This document shows, one piece after another, positions 10,707 to 22,050 of a DNA stretch of 64,000 bases (position 1 is the stretch's first letter; each line of letters starts with the position of its first letter). The notes beneath the pieces were generated by a model. The model was not told where the DNA came from, searched no databases, and was given only the letters and a program-made list of their open reading frames with translations. Made by a program: the position numbers and the translations under genes. Source of the DNA: Ephemerocybe angulata (lineage: Eukaryota; Basidiomycota; Agaricomycetes; Agaricales; Psathyrellaceae); NCBI GenBank assembly GCA_013368325.1, contig JAACJK010000059.1:843878-907877 (forward strand), in the 5' to 3' direction.

Positions 10707-12809
10707 ATGCTCTCCCAGGCCCACCCTGTTCCGCTTCAGCTCCAGATTCCACGCTTCATCCCTGACTATGGGACTACTCATATCAGCCCACTGGATCGTC
10801 CGAAGCCTTCTGCTTCCCAGTCCTATTACACCGCCGCCGTTGTCGAGACTAGCCTGTCACCTGTTCGCTCAGATTCGCCTCGCGATAATACCGACAAAGG
10901 CCATCGGCTTCCTTCCCCAGCGTCGCCACAGGAGAACTCAAAGCACTTCGAAATTGTTCGTCGCTCGACTGGTCCTTTCGACTCGAATATCTGTCAAGCG
11001 GATATTTACGAGAATTCAAGCACCCCGTCCTACTCTTCCCAGCAACACCAGCCTTATTCCTCCGCTCCAGGCGCACCCTCTAGTGGCTTCATTATTAATA
11101 GCGCCTCCAAGCTAAGAGGCTCTGACACTGTTGTCCATTATCTTTCAGACTCTCCATCTCCAATTGACGTCCAACACCCCCCATCTTTGTCTCATCCATC
11201 AAGCGCCCCTCCTTCGCAGGACCGCTTCCCCCATTCTACCCATCCGCTCTATTCCGGACCTGATCGGACAATCGCTCGTCCAAATCCTAATTCAGAATTG
11301 CCCTCTCTGGAGGAGATGGATAAGTATCCAACCCTTCGGCCTCCCTCGAGTCTCCTAGATCTTCGAAGGATGTCCGAGCCTGCCCTCGTCCACAGCAACC
11401 ACGCCTATCACCACGACTCTGCCACTGACCTGGGTTCCTCCGCTCGCCAACCATCCCTCCACTACGACTATACAAAGGAGTCAACCTCGTCGATGTACTT
11501 GGCACCTGCACTGCACCGTGGTGCCAGTACCGGCTCGTTGCGAGACCTCCGTCAACAACATTATCAGTATCCACCGTCGAACGGCGGTTGGAAACATGAC
11601 CACTCTGCTGATCGTCAGTACGAGCAGGTCAGCCCACTCGACGAGCCTCTCTCACCCTTCCAGTCAAACTTCAATGGAGGCATGGCCAGCCCAACTTCAG
11701 GGATGCCATATTCTCCGGTCAACGACAATTTCTATGGCCCCTCTCCCCCAGGCACTGGCACCTCCACTTCATCATCGGGGCCAATGAGCGCAGGCTTACC
11801 CAGCTCGCTTCCGCACCTCAGTCCTTTTCGCTCTCCTCATCGTAGTGTCGGTGGCCCGAGCCACTCGCCCGCCGACAGCGTCGACCGCAAGAACTATTCG
11901 TTCATTGCCCTACCTGGAAATGCCGTCAAGAAGAGACCTCGTCGTCGATACGACGAAATCGAACGTTTATACCAATGCTCGTGGCCTGAGTGCGCGAAGG
12001 CGTACGGTACGCTCAACCATCTCAATGCCCATGTCACCATGCAGAAGCATGGATCGAAGCGTAGTCCAAGTGGTTCGTACCCGTCTCAACACAGATCACT
12101 TCGTCGAATTAATTTTCGTGGTTTAGAGTTCAAGGAACTCCGCAAACAATGGCGGAAAGCCAAGAAGGAGGCAGATGGTCATGCATCCATGGAATCGCTT
12201 CGCCGGACGAGCTTCAGTGGTTCCAGAGACTACGACTACGATGCGGCTAGGTTCGCATTCTCCAACTCCCCTCAACGCACCCATCTTCTGGACTTCCCCT
12301 CCTCGATGTCGATGAATCAATCCTTTAACCATGGTCAGTATTCTGATGGAATGGAGGACCTTCGATATAACCCATATCCTCGAGAGGAACATGCTTACTA
12401 CGCTGCTGCTCGACCGTCTTACGAAGATGGCCTACCATCATCGTGGCAGGGTTCAACTCCTTCCGCGTCGAGAAGTATCACATCCGACTACTACACCACT
12501 TCTCAGAATCTCCAACATTCACATCTTCCCCAGGTTATGGTGACCGAGTCTGGACCACACGCTCATTCGATACCCATGCCACCTTCTCCTCGTCGCATCG
12601 TGAACAGGCTTCCCCTTGGCAGCACTCTTCTCACACCACTACCAGCATACAACGTCGGTCCGTCTATGTCCATGGCTATTCCCACCGGCGTGGAGCACCT
12701 ACGCTATAGCCTTGATATCGGCGACAGTGACAACTCGAGGCCGAGTACGGGCTCCACCAATTCAAGTGCAGGCTTCCCCAGTGGCGAAGACTATGAGCCT
12801 CGTCTTTAA
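10707..12809 (+). CDS. CON7: CON7-like C2H2 zinc-finger transcription factor
   Basis: Predicted nuclear regulator, 681 residues after removal of one 57-nt intron (12070-12126). The key block at about residues 405-460 reads KKRPRRRYDEIERLYQCSW, then AYGTLNHLNAHVTMQKHG, then KELRKQWRKAKKEA. This basic stretch plus single C2H2 finger (C-x4-C...H-x4-H) plus helix is the signature of ascomycete Con7, which controls conidiation and infection-structure genes. Everything else is low complexity, rich in Ser, Pro and Tyr. The start at 10707 (context CAGCCATGC) is chosen because the open frame upstream to 10410 does not look like protein; another ATG at 10598 opens a different frame. The intron is a multiple of three without stop, so an unspliced isoform stays in frame. 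Targets in this fungus are unknown. Confidence 0.85.
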   Translation: MLSQAHPVPLQLQIPRFIPDYGTTHISPLDRPKPSASQSYYTAAVVETSLSPVRSDSPRDNTDKGHRLPSPASPQENSKHFEIVRRSTGPFDSNICQADIYENSSTPSYSSQQHQPYSSAPGAPSSGFIINSASKLRGSDTVVHYLSDSPSPIDVQHPPSLSHPSSAPPSQDRFPHSTHPLYSGPDRTIARPNPNSELPSLEEMDKYPTLRPPSSLLDLRRMSEPALVHSNHAYHHDSATDLGSSARQPSLHYDYTKESTSSMYLAPALHRGASTGSLRDLRQQHYQYPPSNGGWKHDHSADRQYEQVSPLDEPLSPFQSNFNGGMASPTSGMPYSPVNDNFYGPSPPGTGTSTSSSGPMSAGLPSSLPHLSPFRSPHRSVGGPSHSPADSVDRKNYSFIALPGNAVKKRPRRRYDEIERLYQCSWPECAKAYGTLNHLNAHVTMQKHGSKRSPSGSYPSQHRSLRRINFRGLEFKELRKQWRKAKKEADGHASMESLRRTSFSGSRDYDYDAARFAFSNSPQRTHLLDFPSSMSMNQSFNHGQYSDGMEDLRYNPYPREEHAYYAAARPSYEDGLPSSWQGSTPSASRSITSDYYTTSQNLQHSHLPQVMVTESGPHAHSIPMPPSPRRIVNRLPLGSTLLTPLPAYNVGPSMSMAIPTGVEHLRYSLDIGDSDNSRPSTGSTNSSAGFPSGEDYEPRL

Positions 12810-15353
12810 TTCTTCCCTTCAGCGACTCTTAAGTTGCTCAGGCCATCCCAGCCGCACATGCATCTCTCGCATTTCTTGAAATTATTTCCATCATATCACC
12901 TTCTCCTTTACTTACTCCACATTCGACACCTAATTATTTTATGCCCCTTCGCTGTCCTCTCTCTCATGTTGTGCACCACACCTTTCTGCTGCTTTTGTTA
13001 CCGTCCTCTCTCTCTTTCATTAACTGACATCAAGCATTGTACCACTTCCACCCCGTTCTCCTCATCATCTTATCGAGTACGTACCACTCTGTACCCGCTT
13101 GTCCCCCGGCTTCATGCACCCTCATTTGCTACACCATATCAGCATGTTGTCTTTACCGGATATAATTCCCTTCATACTTGGTTCCGGGTGTTATACCAAC
13201 GTTAATTAGTAGGATAACTTCCGAATGCTTCTTCAGAGAGCTTCTGCATGTGCAACCTTGTGCAAATTTTGATGAGTGTCGAGAACCTGCTCAAAGAGTA
13301 CGATGGCCCAGGCTGGAGCTGGCTGGAGCCGCTCATTCCATTGGGCGAGGCGCCCTCTATTTAGCCATCCGTCTGCAAGCCAAGTGAGACAGGCAATCGA
13401 CAATTTCGACAGGGTACCACAGGGCCAATGGCCGTGTATTCGTTGCTGCACTCTGATGTCTACTCCAGGCTATGTGCGACCAATATAAGTCTTGCGCGAA
13501 ACGTAAAACGAGGCCGCGTGAGAAGATTTTCGCGTCCGGAAGCTCTTCTCCCTTTCGAAGTCACATATGCCAGAAAGAACCCAAGGATGCGTGGTCTTTG
13601 TGTACGCTTCCCCAAGCTGGCAGGATTGACGTTCTTCTTGATGGGTTCTTTTCTGTCACTTTGGGCAGGCAGATATACATAGGCATACTGTAATGGTAGG
13701 TAAGTCAACGTATACATCTCTATCATACGTTTCGGTCGGCGGGCTGTGGCCGGTGTAAAAATTTTGAGGATGTTAATTCTGGTTTAATTATGATCGTAGG
13801 TTCGCGAAGCGGGCGTCTTGGCTGCTTCGCTGACTTTCCAGAAGTGATAAACTTCTCTGGGATGCTCGTCTTGGAAAGATCTGTGTATGGAGTGAAATGG
13901 ACATTCGTCGCCTCCTTTCAAACCGCGATAGGGAAATGTGACCTCCTGGCCCGCGCGCTGTTCTCCTTCGCCCAAAGCTTAATGCGTCACTGGCACTTAG
14001 ATATTATCTTTCTATGTCTCCCTGCCAGTGACATCGCAGCGCGCTTCTTGTCAACATCTGGTTGAGCGTGTGATAACATGAACTGTTCCGTAAATGTATC
14101 CGGTTATGGTCAATCTCAGCCAATCGTCTTGACAATGGGAACGCACAGCATCTGCTCCACTATTGTGGTCTGCTCTTGTCCGATACTCGGCGATACCTGA
14201 TCTACTGTCTCATTTTAAAGAGGAGAACCTTCGGCGGCGTCTTCTGTTGTCCGAAGGATGGGGCAGAACGTTTTGAAGACTATCTGTGCGCCCCTCTGCA
14301 GGGATCGGGGGTTTACATTTTCGAAGCGAGTAGGGGCTGTTGGTCTGAGACTCTCAGGTGTAGTGAGGTGCTCTGGTATCTGCTGACTGATGACTGTTGT
14401 ATCTACAGTGCCTGGATATTCCAATCATGGTAATCGTGAAACAAGCGCCCATGCACGGACACATATGAGATCAGGGAGCAGCCCTTGTACAATCGTGCGC
14501 GTTACGCGGAGAACAGTCAATCATGAAGATTTCACTCAATATAAAGCGTGTTATTTCTGAACAACGTCGAGATGCCTGGTGTTGGTTGTGGGCGCTTCCG
14601 CATTGTCCGACCTTCAACCCAGGGTATCCATCCTCCGTTTGTCGACGGAGGTGGGTGCAAGGTCTACACATATATCTTTAGGGCTCTTTCGAGAAAGATG
14701 GGATTTCTGTATTCTCCCGTTTTGGTTCCTTGAAAGCTGGCTGACGTTATAAGACTCGTCACTCACCCCAGAGTCTCCGCGTCTGGATAGACCGGATGGA
14801 TTGACTTACAATGCCGTTATTGTGCATCCCATTCCCTAGGGCCATTAAGTCAATTTGCCAGTTCAAACTGGATAATTGTCTCTTCACCTGAACTGCAGTG
14901 CTCGGGCCAATACCCTCGGCTTCACTGCTAAGTTTTCCGCTAAGTCCCTCTCGTATCGGCGTTTCCCGGATATGCTTTGATCCGTTCGGCGTGACATCGG
15001 AGACCTGGTCACATCATGATTGTCGGCGGCCCGACCGCCGCAGCTGACGCTGACGACATCACTGGCATGGGATGCTGAGCAGAGTGGCAATGGAAACCAA
15101 ATTGACTCTTCTTCTCCACTCATCATCTCAATACTCCCTGTAATCGAGGCTTTTGGCTGAAGCCTATTCGTTTGCCTCATCGCGAACCCTGAGGAACGTT
15201 GTCCGTTGCAAGATTCATACCGCCAGATCAACGGGGCTCGTCTGTAAGCGCTCCAGCTCCCCCAATCTTATCGTGGAACAACGATTGCTCATAGGGAGCA
15301 GGTTCAAGGCAGCCTTGCAGCCTTGTCCCTCTTCGATAAATAGATTCCAACAT
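12810..15353. other. 2.5-kb intergenic stretch
   Basis: Begins with the T/C-rich 3' flank of the CON7-like gene (about 12810-13200) and ends with the promoter of the F-box/RCC1 gene. Only short frames occur on both strands, with no recognisable domains, tRNA or array. I see nothing else that can be supported. Confidence 0.5.
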
Positions 15354-17565
15354 CATGATTCCACTCATGGAACTCCCCATCGAGATCCTTCAAGACAACC
15401 TTTTCCCTTTCCTACCTGCAAGGGACTTACTGAGTTTGACTTGCACCAGCAAGGTCAGCCAGGGCCACTATCTCCTCTTAGAAGCATTTACTTATCTTCC
15501 CTGTCAGTTCTTCCTGACTTTGTGCACAGATGACGCAGTTTGGAAGCGTAAGTTGTTGGCCGATTTCAACTACTCAGGGGCAGGTACCGCTCGCATCTCT
15601 GGCTGGAAGGTCATCTACCGGGGGCTCCACAAACCGAAAGGTGAGATCATGCAGATATGTCCCCACCATATGAATTAAATCTCCTCTTTAGTTTACGTCT
15701 GGGGGTAAAGTGCATTCGTATGGTATCACTGGTAAGCGATCTAATCGTTTGGATAGGGAGACCGCCAATGCACGAATGGGAGTTGTCGATCTTCCCAAGT
15801 CCAGCGTATACGGCCAGCCCTTCCCACTGCAACTTAAGTTCCCTTCCACAAGCACGCGGATTGTCAGCATCGCCGCTGGCGGAATGTGAGACCCATACGA
15901 CCCTCGAGCTTCTTTTCCAAAGCTTATTCATTTCAGGTCCTTCTATGCATTGGACTCAGAAGGGTCGCTACACGTCTGGGGTAAGTCAGTCGTACGGCAT
16001 GACAATAAAGTAAGGCTAATCTCGGTCTTAGGAACCCTCGATGGCAATACCCCTGCTCTCTCGAGCGATGGTTACTCGGAAGCAGGAAGACCGGCCTACA
16101 CTCCTCACAAGCTACTGATGCCTTCTCCCATCCGGAGTATCAGGTAACACGCACGATACACTCAGTCGGGCTATAGACTAACGCGACGAACATAGCTGCG
16201 GAAGACTCCACGCCTCTGTTTTGGACTCTCGGAACAAAGTATGGACCTTTGTCAATTGGGGTCGACCTTTTAGCATCAACTCCCCTACCCTACTCGATGC
16301 AGCGTCTCCACCTGTTCAGGTCGAATGCGGTTGGGGATTTTCCTCCGTTTTAACAGCCTCCGGGAACATATATGTTTGGTGGCCCTTCAGCGACCCTTTG
16401 GCCCGGATCATCCAAGAGAACCAGCAAAGCATGGACTCCGATCCCGATAAGAAAGCTAAACCAACGGAAGCCAATGAAATCCCATGTGCTACCTATAGCA
16501 TCGACTCGTTGGCCCTCACTAAGTTACCTCCTCTGCCCGATTTACCCGCTCTCAGGAAGACTGGAGTCGACCCCGAAGACAACCAGGAACCTCCCCGGAT
16601 TGTCCAAATTGCCGGGCTGGATAAACACCTTGTTGGAGTTACAGACCAGGGGCATGTTCTCAAATTTGGGGTATTGGCGGATGAAACTCAATCTTTGAAT
16701 GGCAGCTGGGAATATGTGAGCGACTATGCAAACCCTGTACTGCCTCGGGGCTGACCTACATACCATCGAAGCTGCACCATTTCAGCGATATCAGCCACAT
16801 TCGTGGGCATAAGGTATTTAACGATGGAAATAACTCGCTGGCTGCACCTGACATCATGAAGATCACGCATGTGAGCCATATACCCTCCATCGCGTTAACT
16901 ATCTGCTCAACGGTCTTACTACAGGTGACCGGCAATTTCCAACACTTCGTTGCATACTCTACCGGGTCGAGCTCCCTGGTTCTCATTGGAGAAGATAGCG
17001 CTACAGCCGTGACTGAACCTGATATCAAACCGGAACTGCAGAATCGATCCGTCATCTCCGTTGCGATTGGAGATTGGCATAACGCTGCGCTTACTGCAGA
17101 TGGAAAGGTATTGACTTGGGGGGCGTTCTCTTCTGGAGCACTGGGGCTTGGAGACCCTGCCAAGCTCCCTCCAGGTGCCCCTGGTGGCTATCCAAATGAC
17201 GGTCAACGTCGGAGGCGGCCCCCTCAGGTCGATACACCATCCCCAGTCAGGTTTGATTGGGGAACGAAGGAGCCAAGAGACAGGTTCGCGTTTGCGATTA
17301 CAGCTGCGGGATGGCATACAGGGGCGTTAGTTATGGATTTGAATGTGAGTCTGCTAAGGGCATCGTGCCATACCAATTGCCTGCGCTGTGTATTCACTTG
17401 TCATTGCAGCCTGATGGAGACGAAGACGACGAGTATGAAATGGAAGAACCTGATCAACCCCTTGATCCGCACGAATACCCTCTTAACCCTGATGGACAAG
17501 GCCCCCCGATTCTGCCGCCATTCAGAATCGGAATTCACAGACGCGGCCGCGGTCGCGGTGTGTAG
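15354..17565 (+). CDS. SAF1: F-box protein with RCC1 repeats (SAF1-type SCF receptor)
   Basis: Predicted substrate receptor of an SCF ubiquitin ligase: an N-terminal F-box followed by an RCC1-like beta-propeller, the layout of yeast Saf1. The F-box reads MELPIEILQDNLFPFLPARD then LLSLTCTSK (about residues 5-35). RCC1 blades are marked by VYVWGETANARMG, IVSIAAGGM, SFYALDSEGSLHVWG, CGRLHASVLDSRNKVWTF, VECGWGFSSVLTASGNIYVW, ISVAIGDWHNAALTADGKVL and AGWHTGALVMDLN. About nine short introns are needed; the VWG/ETANARMG join uses donor GTAAAG near 15707 and an acceptor just before GGAGACC. One acceptor, TCGAAG near 16767, is unusually pyrimidine-poor but follows a CTGAC branch site and restores WEYLHHFSD. 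The tail is acidic then Arg/Gly-rich (RRGRGRGV). The target protein is not deducible. Confidence 0.88.
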
Positions 17566-17680
17566 TCTCTCAAAGTCAACATGTAGCAAAGATGTTGTGC
17601 AAAGACAATGGATCTCATGTGTATGTAACAGTAAACAACCTGGAATGTAGTTCTACTCGGTCATAACAACGGACTCGATA

Positions 17681-19855
17681 TCATTTCTCTTGCTGTGTGA
17701 AACGACTGAAAATACCTCCAAAGCGCAACCGGGGTAGTGGGATCCGACTCTTACAAGAGCTCGGGGGTGCGTCTCGAGGGACCGTATTTCCCAATCGGCG
17801 TGCATTGTTTTCGTCTATGTGCCAACTTTGGGGCTGTTTGTTTGGAATCGAAAGCGAAGCTGGCCTACCATCGCGCCTAGTTTCTCGGGGAGCTGTCTCC
17901 ATCTTCATAATGCGGCTGAGAGATCGACGAGCAAACGAGTGCTTGGCTGAGCGCTGAGGGTGGGGGTGCTCCGAGGTTCGAGAAACGGTCTTGGGAGGGG
18001 ATGGATAGGATGGGCCTAGCTTGGGCTGGTCGGTGGCATTGAGGTCCGAGGTCCTCAGATGCGCTTCAATAGTCGTCGCTGCCTCCTGTGGATCTAGGGA
18101 AGTCGATGTAGGCATGTACGCCAAGTGAGAGGACCAAGAAATTTCACTTATACTCCGCTTCCGAAGGGTAGGAAGCCAAGGACTGTGGGGCTTCAATCGA
18201 ACAGGCGGTTGAGGTGGGACGAGCCCGATGCTGCTCCTAGCAGAATCATCTGCCAGCTCGTTATCCGAGTCAGAGTCAGAGGATTCGGGGGGATAGCGCC
18301 GCATTGTTGTCGGGAGAGGCGCGAATCTGACTTCCTTTTTCACCTCGTCGGTGATCACAACAGAGGCAATGGTAGCAGTTCCGACTGAGGTTCCACGCCG
18401 ACGCGAAGGGAAATGGGTGGAGAGGTGAACACTGAGGTCCTCAGGGCCTCGTCTAATGTTCGACGACTGCTGCTTTCTGTGATACAGGGGCCGTTTACGC
18501 GTCCCTGCGACCCTTGAGCTTCGCTCTCCTCTCGTACTCGAGTGGGTGCTAACCGATGACATGGAAGTTGGCCGCGAGCTGCCAACTGGCCTTGGTCTGA
18601 AGTGGTACACGGGTTGACGTTGAGACTCCGTCTGGGACCGCGTGGAAATTGTCGCCGTGGGGTATATGCTGGACAGTCTGCTCCCAAAGTCGTTCCCCGA
18701 GAAATCTGCAGACTTGGCACCTCCATTGCACGGAGTCCCGACGCCCTTCACCGTGCGCTGTTCAGCTTCCCGATGCTCCGAATCGGTCGGGGTGCTGGAA
18801 TCACTGATAACACCATCGAGAACGAAAGTTGAACGATTTCCTGGGGGAGTGCGCACTGCCAAGGTCGCGCACTGCACTCGGAGTGAGTTGATCATGTCGA
18901 ACGTCGCAATTGAACCTCGCTTCGATTTCGGGGCCTTCTTGGCCGTTACTTCGACTTCTGCCACTTCCGACGGATATCGAAGTGGGTGAGGTGTCTTTAG
19001 CTGTCCGATACGCGATGGTTGGCGCAGTCCGGAAGTTCGGACCTTAGGTTGAAACACGTCCTTCCCTGGCGCCTTGCAACGTGATGGAATGGGAAGCTTG
19101 GAGTCTGCCTGCCAGCGAGAATGCGATGTTGTACTAGGCTGGCTGACTGAGTTGGCGCCACAGGTAGGACGAGATGCCGCTATGACATTCTTCTTTGAAG
19201 GACTTGCGCCATACTTCGCTGGACTCTTGTGACTTTTGGTCGGCCCAGTTCTGTTGGAGCTATAATCAGCGTCCGAGCGATTCAGACGAGGCCTGCTACG
19301 GATCTCTAAAATAGCCTTGGAGTATAGCTCAGGCGGGTACATAGAGCCCTCTGCGATCCATTCGAGCTGCTGTACGGACTTCGTCTCTCCCCATGGAATG
19401 TGACCCGGAGCATCCGCATTCCGGGACAGAGTACTCTGCATTCCCTGGCGGTTAAAAGATGGACGGCCCTGGTATGCAAATGGGAGACGTACGGCCCATT
19501 TTTCAACGCATGCCGTCTCCTGCAAGATGCCTCGAAGGCGGGGGGACGTTGGTGCTGCTAGTACGGCTCGGGACCAGGCTCTGCCAGTGGTGTGATTGCT
19601 ACTAAAGCCATCCTGCGAGTCCGAGTCGGCAGGGAGTAAAAGCAGGTTGTCATTGAGCGGCACGATGTTGGTTTGAGAAGTGGGTTTGTGATGCACTTCG
19701 TGGCGAACTCGAAAGCTGACAGAGGAGAGTGATGCAGTGATTGAATCCGAAGCAAGGGTTGGGATTGTGGATAACGAACACGAAAAACTGAGCAAACTGA
19801 GGTCGATAGATTCTGGAAAGCTGTTAGAACGAGTGTGTGGACGATGGCGAGACAT
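17681..19855 (-). CDS. Hypothetical intronless, disordered Ser/Arg/Pro-rich protein
   Basis: A single uninterrupted 724-codon frame from ATG 19855 to the stop at 17681-17683, unusual here because neighbouring genes have many introns. The protein opens MSRHRPHTRSNSFPESIDLS and is low complexity throughout, with many Ser-Pro, Arg-Ser and Thr-Pro pairs that could be kinase sites. An acidic patch ESSDSDSDNELADD lies near residue 530. The C-terminus RIPLPRLRFGGIFSRF is basic-hydrophobic. No domain, signal peptide or membrane span is recognised. Its start faces that of xylulokinase across 326 bases, so the two may share a promoter. I do not recognise its function. Confidence 0.8.
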   Translation of the reverse strand: MSRHRPHTRSNSFPESIDLSLLSFSCSLSTIPTLASDSITASLSSVSFRVRHEVHHKPTSQTNIVPLNDNLLLLPADSDSQDGFSSNHTTGRAWSRAVLAAPTSPRLRGILQETACVEKWAVRLPFAYQGRPSFNRQGMQSTLSRNADAPGHIPWGETKSVQQLEWIAEGSMYPPELYSKAILEIRSRPRLNRSDADYSSNRTGPTKSHKSPAKYGASPSKKNVIAASRPTCGANSVSQPSTTSHSRWQADSKLPIPSRCKAPGKDVFQPKVRTSGLRQPSRIGQLKTPHPLRYPSEVAEVEVTAKKAPKSKRGSIATFDMINSLRVQCATLAVRTPPGNRSTFVLDGVISDSSTPTDSEHREAEQRTVKGVGTPCNGGAKSADFSGNDFGSRLSSIYPTATISTRSQTESQRQPVYHFRPRPVGSSRPTSMSSVSTHSSTRGERSSRVAGTRKRPLYHRKQQSSNIRRGPEDLSVHLSTHFPSRRRGTSVGTATIASVVITDEVKKEVRFAPLPTTMRRYPPESSDSDSDNELADDSARSSIGLVPPQPPVRLKPHSPWLPTLRKRSISEISWSSHLAYMPTSTSLDPQEAATTIEAHLRTSDLNATDQPKLGPSYPSPPKTVSRTSEHPHPQRSAKHSFARRSLSRIMKMETAPRETRRDGRPASLSIPNKQPQSWHIDENNARRLGNTVPRDAPPSSCKSRIPLPRLRFGGIFSRFTQQEK

Positions 19856-20181
19856 GGTGGCGCTGGGGTCGAAGAAATAAAATAGAACCGAGATCGATTT
19901 TGCAGCATTTCATGATTGCTGACACTGCTCCAGGGGCTGACCCGGCAGCGAGCCTATTCAGGCAGGTGGCTGCTCTTAAAAGGCAATGCGGCTTGCAACG
20001 ATCTTCGCGGGCCGGGTCGGAGAAATATCGCTTCCAGGTTCCTGATTCCAGATGTCCGGCAGCTGACGACATATCGCCGACATCTCTACTTACCCCAGGG
20101 TCTGGGGCTCCGCGATTCCTAGATAGCGAGCGATATAAACAGGGGCGCGGAGAAACTCGCCTAGATTTCTTGTCTCCCACA
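19856..20181. promoter_or_regulatory. Divergent promoter between the disordered protein (-) and xylulokinase (+)
   Basis: 326 bases separate the two start codons. A TATA box, TATAAA at 20134-20139, sits 42 bases before the xylulokinase ATG at 20182. No clear TATA is seen for the minus-strand gene. Co-regulation is possible but inferred only from the arrangement. Confidence 0.65.
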
Positions 20182-22050
20182 ATGCCCTCCAACCCTCTTT
20201 TTCTTGGTCTTGATCTCTCGACGCAGCAGATCAAGGCTGTTCTAATTCAAGAGGACGCAACAATTGTCCACGAAACGGCAGTTCACTTCGATAATGATCT
20301 AGGACACGGACACAAGACCACCAATGGGGCGTATCAAGGTCCCGGCGAAGGAGAAGTGACCTCTCCAGTTGAAATGTGGTTAGATGCTATCGATCTCGTA
20401 TTCGAGAGGATGCGCAAGGAGGGAGTGTCTTTTTCTGACATCTATGCGGTTTCTGGTGCCGGACAGGCAAGTTCTACTGAGTTAAAGCAAGAGCGACGGC
20501 AGTTGATTGGAGGAACAGCAACACGGATCTGTTTATTGGTCGGAGAAAGCAGCAAACCTCTTGGCGAATCTCGATCCCAGCAAGTCCTTGTCCGAGCAGT
20601 TGTCGCCGGATGCATTCTCTGTTGCGAGGTCCCCTATCTGGCAGGACCATTCAACTGAGGTGGACTGCAAACAACTGGAAGCAGAGATTGGCGGCCCTCA
20701 AGCTCTCGCAGACTTGAGTGGCAGCAGAGCCTACGAGCGCTTCACAGGGAGCCAGATTTCCAAGGTAAGAGATTGTGGCAGATTCTGAGGTCGAGTCGTG
20801 CTTAAGTTAAACGTCCTTACAAAGATCAGGAGGCTTCAACCGGAAGTTTACAAGGCCACGAAGCGAATCTCCCTCGTTTCATCGTTTATCGCTTCTGTTT
20901 TCCTCGGCGACTTCGCACCTATCGAGGTATCTGATGCCAGTGGTATGAACTTGACCAACATTATCTCTGGAGAGTGGGATGAGAAGTTGCTGAGCATCTG
21001 CGGAGGACCAGAGCTCAGGTCTAAGCTTGGGCCCGAGCCGGTCCTTGGAGGAGTCAACCTCGGCAAAGTCAGCAATTGGTGGGTAAACCGATTTGGATTC
21101 AACCCAGGTGGGCTTTCTCGTCGACTCTAATGATCATAGTAGAGAGTTAACGGCAGTTTACCAGATTGTATCGTTGCACCTTTCACCGGAGACAACCCCG
21201 CCACCGTGATATCTTTGTCAAGCCCTGGGGATGCTGTCCTCTCTCTTGGTACCTCCACAACCTTCTTGTTCTCCATCCCACCAGCCGATGTTCCTCCCAA
21301 ACGCTTCACGACGTCGCATCTCCTATCACACCCGACTTCAAACCACGGACACCTGGCTATGCTTTGCTATAAAAACGGCGCACTAGCTCGAGAAAACGTT
21401 CGCGATAAGTACACCGATGGTCACTGGCACACCTTCAACGAGAAGGTCGAGGCCACTGCCGCTGGATGTGCCGGATACATGGCACTATATTTTCCCCTTC
21501 CCGAGATCATTCCACCAGATGTCCAAGGAGAGTATTGCTTTTCATATGACATCTCCGATCCAAGCCAGGCACCGAAAGCTGTTCAAGACGTACCTCCAGA
21601 GGTTCATTGCCGAGCTATCTTGGAGTCTCAGTTCCTTTCCATTCGGTCTAGGATCGCTGCTATCCTACCGAGCAACGCGCCACATCTTCGTCGTTTGGTG
21701 ATTTCTGGAGGGTCCTCTGCGAACCATGTTATTCGCCAGATTGCAGCTGTAAGCGCTCGCCCACTCTACCGATGATTCTGATCTGACTTCTTTGTTAGGA
21801 CATTTTTGACATGAATGTGTATGTCTCGACGACGAAGGAGGCTGCGGGTATGGGAGGTGCCCTGTTGGCCAAGTATAGCTGGTGGAAGGTGAAGAATCCC
21901 AATGGGTCCTTCGAGGATATGACTGGAGGTGAAGCCGTTGGGACTACTCGTGTTGCAGAGCCCAAGAAGGAACAAAGCGCAGTCTACGATCTTCTGGTAC
22001 CTGTATACACGGCTTGCGAAGAAGCTGTCGTGAAAGCCAATGCAAAGTGA
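20182..22050 (+). CDS. XKS1: D-xylulose kinase (FGGY carbohydrate kinase family)
   Basis: Phosphorylates D-xylulose with ATP to xylulose-5-phosphate, feeding pentose catabolism into the pentose phosphate pathway. The N-terminal FGGY fold begins NPLFLGLDLSTQQIKAVLIQ. The substrate-binding strand is SGAGQQHGSVYW, formed across an intron. Further landmarks: SPIWQDHST, LSGSRAYERFTGSQI, CIVAPFTGDNPATVISL, GDAVLSLGTSTTFLFS (ATP-binding) and LRRLVISGGSSANHVIRQIAA (adenosine motif). The protein ends TACEEAVVKANAK at about 555 residues, normal for fungal enzymes. Intron 1 (20467-20518) has a GC donor in an otherwise ideal CAG/GCAAGT context; the others are GT-AG. The start at 20182 follows a TATA box by 42 bases. 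Expected to be cytosolic. Confidence 0.95.

Noticed and set aside
10598..10766. Alternative start ATG at 10598 with a Pro/Ala-rich frame
   Set aside because: It is out of frame with the main ORF and no plausible intron joins the two; kept only as a possible upstream ORF.
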